Positions 5,673 through 6,777 of a DNA stretch of 6,777 nt are shown piece after piece. Numbering within the stretch: position 1 is the stretch's first letter; every line of letters starts with the position of its first letter. Position numbers and translations under genes: made by a program. The stretch comes from an uncultured cyanobacterium (lineage in GTDB: Bacteria; Cyanobacteriota; Cyanobacteriia; Phormidesmidales; Phormidesmidaceae), in the NCBI GenBank assembly GCA_938029995.1, contig CALHGI010000473.1, positions 1-6,777 of the forward strand. The letters run 5' to 3'. A model generated the notes under the pieces. It was given only the letters and a program-made list of their open reading frames with translations. It was not told the DNA's origin and did not search any database.

Positions 5673-6593
5673 ATGGGACGTCGTCGTAAAGAAAATCGTG
5701 GGATTTATCGATGGTCGCGCCCGGCCATTGGTGCGATCGCAACCGTCGGAGCCTTAGGCACCGCCTACCTGACGGTGATCAAATTAATGGGAAATAGTGC
5801 CGCTTGCCCGGTCAAGGGCTGCGACCAGGTACTCACCAGCGCCTATGCAGACATTTTTGGCATTCCCCTAACGCTATTTGGCTTTCTTGCCTACTTATCC
5901 ATGGTGGCCCTATCCTTGGCTCCCCTGGCAATCAAGGCAGACACCAACCGCGAACAACGCCAGAAGCTAGAAGACACCACCTGGCCCCTCCTATTTATTG
6001 GTGCCACCGGCATGATGGTGTTCAGCGGATACTTAATGTATCTACTGGCCACTGAGCTCAAGGCTGCCTGCCTCTATTGTTTGGCCTCAGCTGGGTTTAC
6101 CGTGGCTATGTTCCTGCTAACCATCCTAGGACGGCATTGGGAAGATCAAGGAGCATTAATCTTTCGAGGGGTGATCATGGGATTGGTCACCCTGGTGGCC
6201 ACCATTGGCATGTACTCCATCAGCATCAACGGGCCCGCCGCCACTGCTAGCGGTGGCAATACGGGGCCTGTGGTTACCAATACCTCTGGTTCGGCAGAAG
6301 TCGCCTTGGCGAAGCACCTCAAAGAAGTAGGGGCGAAAATGTATGGGGCCTACTGGTGTCCCCACTGTTTCGACCAAAAGCAGCTATTTGGCAAAGAAGC
6401 CAAGAAATACATGCCCTATATTGAGTGTGCCGATGACGGCGCCGACTCCCAGACCGCACTATGCAGGTCAGTCCCCGAAGTTACTGGGTTCCCCACCTGG
6501 GAAGTTCAGGGAGAATTTCTGCCAGGCACCCAATCCTTAGCCACCTTGGCTGAAGCCTCTGGCTACCAAGGTCCCACGGACTTTAAGAATTAG
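5673..6593 (+). CDS. VKOR-thioredoxin fusion, disulfide-forming enzyme
   Basis: A 306-residue homologue of vitamin K epoxide reductase fused to a thioredoxin-like domain, as in cyanobacterial VKOR and plastid LTO1. It oxidises cysteines in proteins on the far side of the membrane and passes electrons to a quinone. After a basic N-terminus (GRRRKENR), helices lie at about 18-38, 61-86, 104-126, 132-152 and 164-185. The loop pair C45/C50 (CPVKGCDQVL) and the active-site CLYC (C133, C136) are present, as is S56 near the quinone site. A Gly/Thr/Ser-rich linker (about 188-207) leads to the thioredoxin-like domain with WCPHC (C229, C232), an extra pair C252/C264 and the cis-proline region GFPTW (272-276). 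All eight catalytic cysteines are intact. The ATG at 5673 has no strong Shine-Dalgarno site, but the N-terminus is typical. A likely terminator follows at 6610. Confidence 0.94.
   Translation: MGRRRKENRGIYRWSRPAIGAIATVGALGTAYLTVIKLMGNSAACPVKGCDQVLTSAYADIFGIPLTLFGFLAYLSMVALSLAPLAIKADTNREQRQKLEDTTWPLLFIGATGMMVFSGYLMYLLATELKAACLYCLASAGFTVAMFLLTILGRHWEDQGALIFRGVIMGLVTLVATIGMYSISINGPAATASGGNTGPVVTNTSGSAEVALAKHLKEVGAKMYGAYWCPHCFDQKQLFGKEAKKYMPYIECADDGADSQTALCRSVPEVTGFPTWEVQGEFLPGTQSLATLAEASGYQGPTDFKN
5733..5740. repeat. HIP1 octamer inside the VKOR gene
   Basis: An exact GCGATCGC lies within the codons for the first membrane helix. It is the second of two HIP1 copies seen in the window. Confidence 0.85.
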
Positions 6594-6609
6594 GTCAGTA
6601 ACGGCAAAC

Positions 6610-6638
6610 CTTGTGTAGGGCCGATGGCCCTACACAAG
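6610..6638. terminator. Perfect 13-bp hairpin between convergent genes
   Basis: CTTGTGTAGGGCC (6610-6622) and GGCCCTACACAAG (6626-6638) are exact inverted repeats with a 3-base loop. It begins 16 bases after the VKOR stop and abuts the stop codon of the opposing gene (6639-6641). T-tracts are weak on both sides (AAAATTGATTTCT on plus). The position suggests a bidirectional terminator. Confidence 0.7.
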
Positions 6639-6777
6639 CTACCCAAAATTGATTTCTAATAATGAGAGATCATCTAGTAATGCGATCTCTTCACCCACGG
6701 CAGCATTGAGGCTGGGCATTGTCGCATAGCTAATCAACTGATCGAGCTGGCCCGGACGGGGGCATTTAACGATGTGG
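6639..6777 (-). CDS. C-terminal end of an unidentified protein
   Basis: Reading leftward from the right edge on the minus strand, 45 codons stay open and end at TAG (6641-6639). The peptide starts HIVKCPRPGQLDQLISYATM and ends in EEIALLDDLSLLEINFG. Balanced composition, lack of stops and an end placed exactly against a strong hairpin make this a real gene end. The acidic, Leu-rich end looks like a soluble, probably helical C-terminus. I do not recognise the family and assign no function. The gene converges on the VKOR gene. Confidence 0.7.
   Translation of the reverse strand, partial: HIVKCPRPGQLDQLISYATMPSLNAAVGEEIALLDDLSLLEINFG

Noticed and set aside
5519..5689. Plus-strand ORF of 56 codons starting in the second repeat copy and running into VKOR
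   Set aside because: It lacks a Shine-Dalgarno site, overlaps the VKOR start out of frame, and has a composition (Cys/Leu/Phe clusters from T-runs) typical of non-coding spacer.
1..6777. Mobile element, CRISPR array, defence system or prophage
   Set aside because: No transposase, integrase, nuclease or regularly spaced repeats were found. All well-recognised genes are housekeeping or photosynthesis-related, with similar composition throughout.

Overview
This window looks like ordinary chromosomal core from a cyanobacterium of intermediate GC content. The evidence is a set of typically cyanobacterial genes: a photosystem I biogenesis protein (BtpA), a Tic20-like membrane protein, a VKOR-thioredoxin fusion, and a rimO gene directly upstream of a CrhR-like DEAD-box helicase. 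Two HIP1 octamers (GCGATCGC) agree with this. No transposase, integrase, CRISPR array, tRNA or rRNA was seen. I cannot name the species.

Layout. On the minus strand, read right to left, the genes are: rimO (4261-2897); crhR-like helicase (2859-1459); a 68-residue four-cysteine protein (1341-1135); a Tic20-family membrane protein (960-457); and rpsF, encoding ribosomal protein S6 (331 to the left edge, 3' end cut off). A divergent spacer of about 400 bases (4262-4665) separates rimO from btpA. The plus strand carries btpA (4666-5478, GTG start) and a five-helix VKOR with a C-terminal thioredoxin-like domain (5673-6593). The right edge holds the C-terminal 45 codons of an unidentified minus-strand gene (6777-6639). 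It converges on the VKOR gene across a perfect 13-bp hairpin.

How the genes work together. Much of the left part concerns translation and RNA: RimO modifies ribosomal protein S12, the helicase remodels RNA (in Synechocystis it is the cold-inducible CrhR), and S6 is a 30S protein. The rimO-crhR order matches the Synechocystis dicistronic operon, which is known to be cut post-transcriptionally into separate mRNAs. The right part concerns thylakoid biogenesis: BtpA for photosystem I accumulation and VKOR for disulfide formation in lumenal or periplasmic proteins.

Main points for a second look. A perfect 16-bp inverted repeat lies inside the last codons of rimO, just upstream of crhR; it encodes most of an 18-residue C-terminal tail beyond the TRAM domain. 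A second long hairpin follows the crhR stop codon and has the same GGCACA/TGTGCC outer ends. The btpA mRNA probably has a structured leader of about 185 nt. The 3' end of btpA is partly duplicated just after its stop codon. I found no convincing wholly new multi-gene system here.
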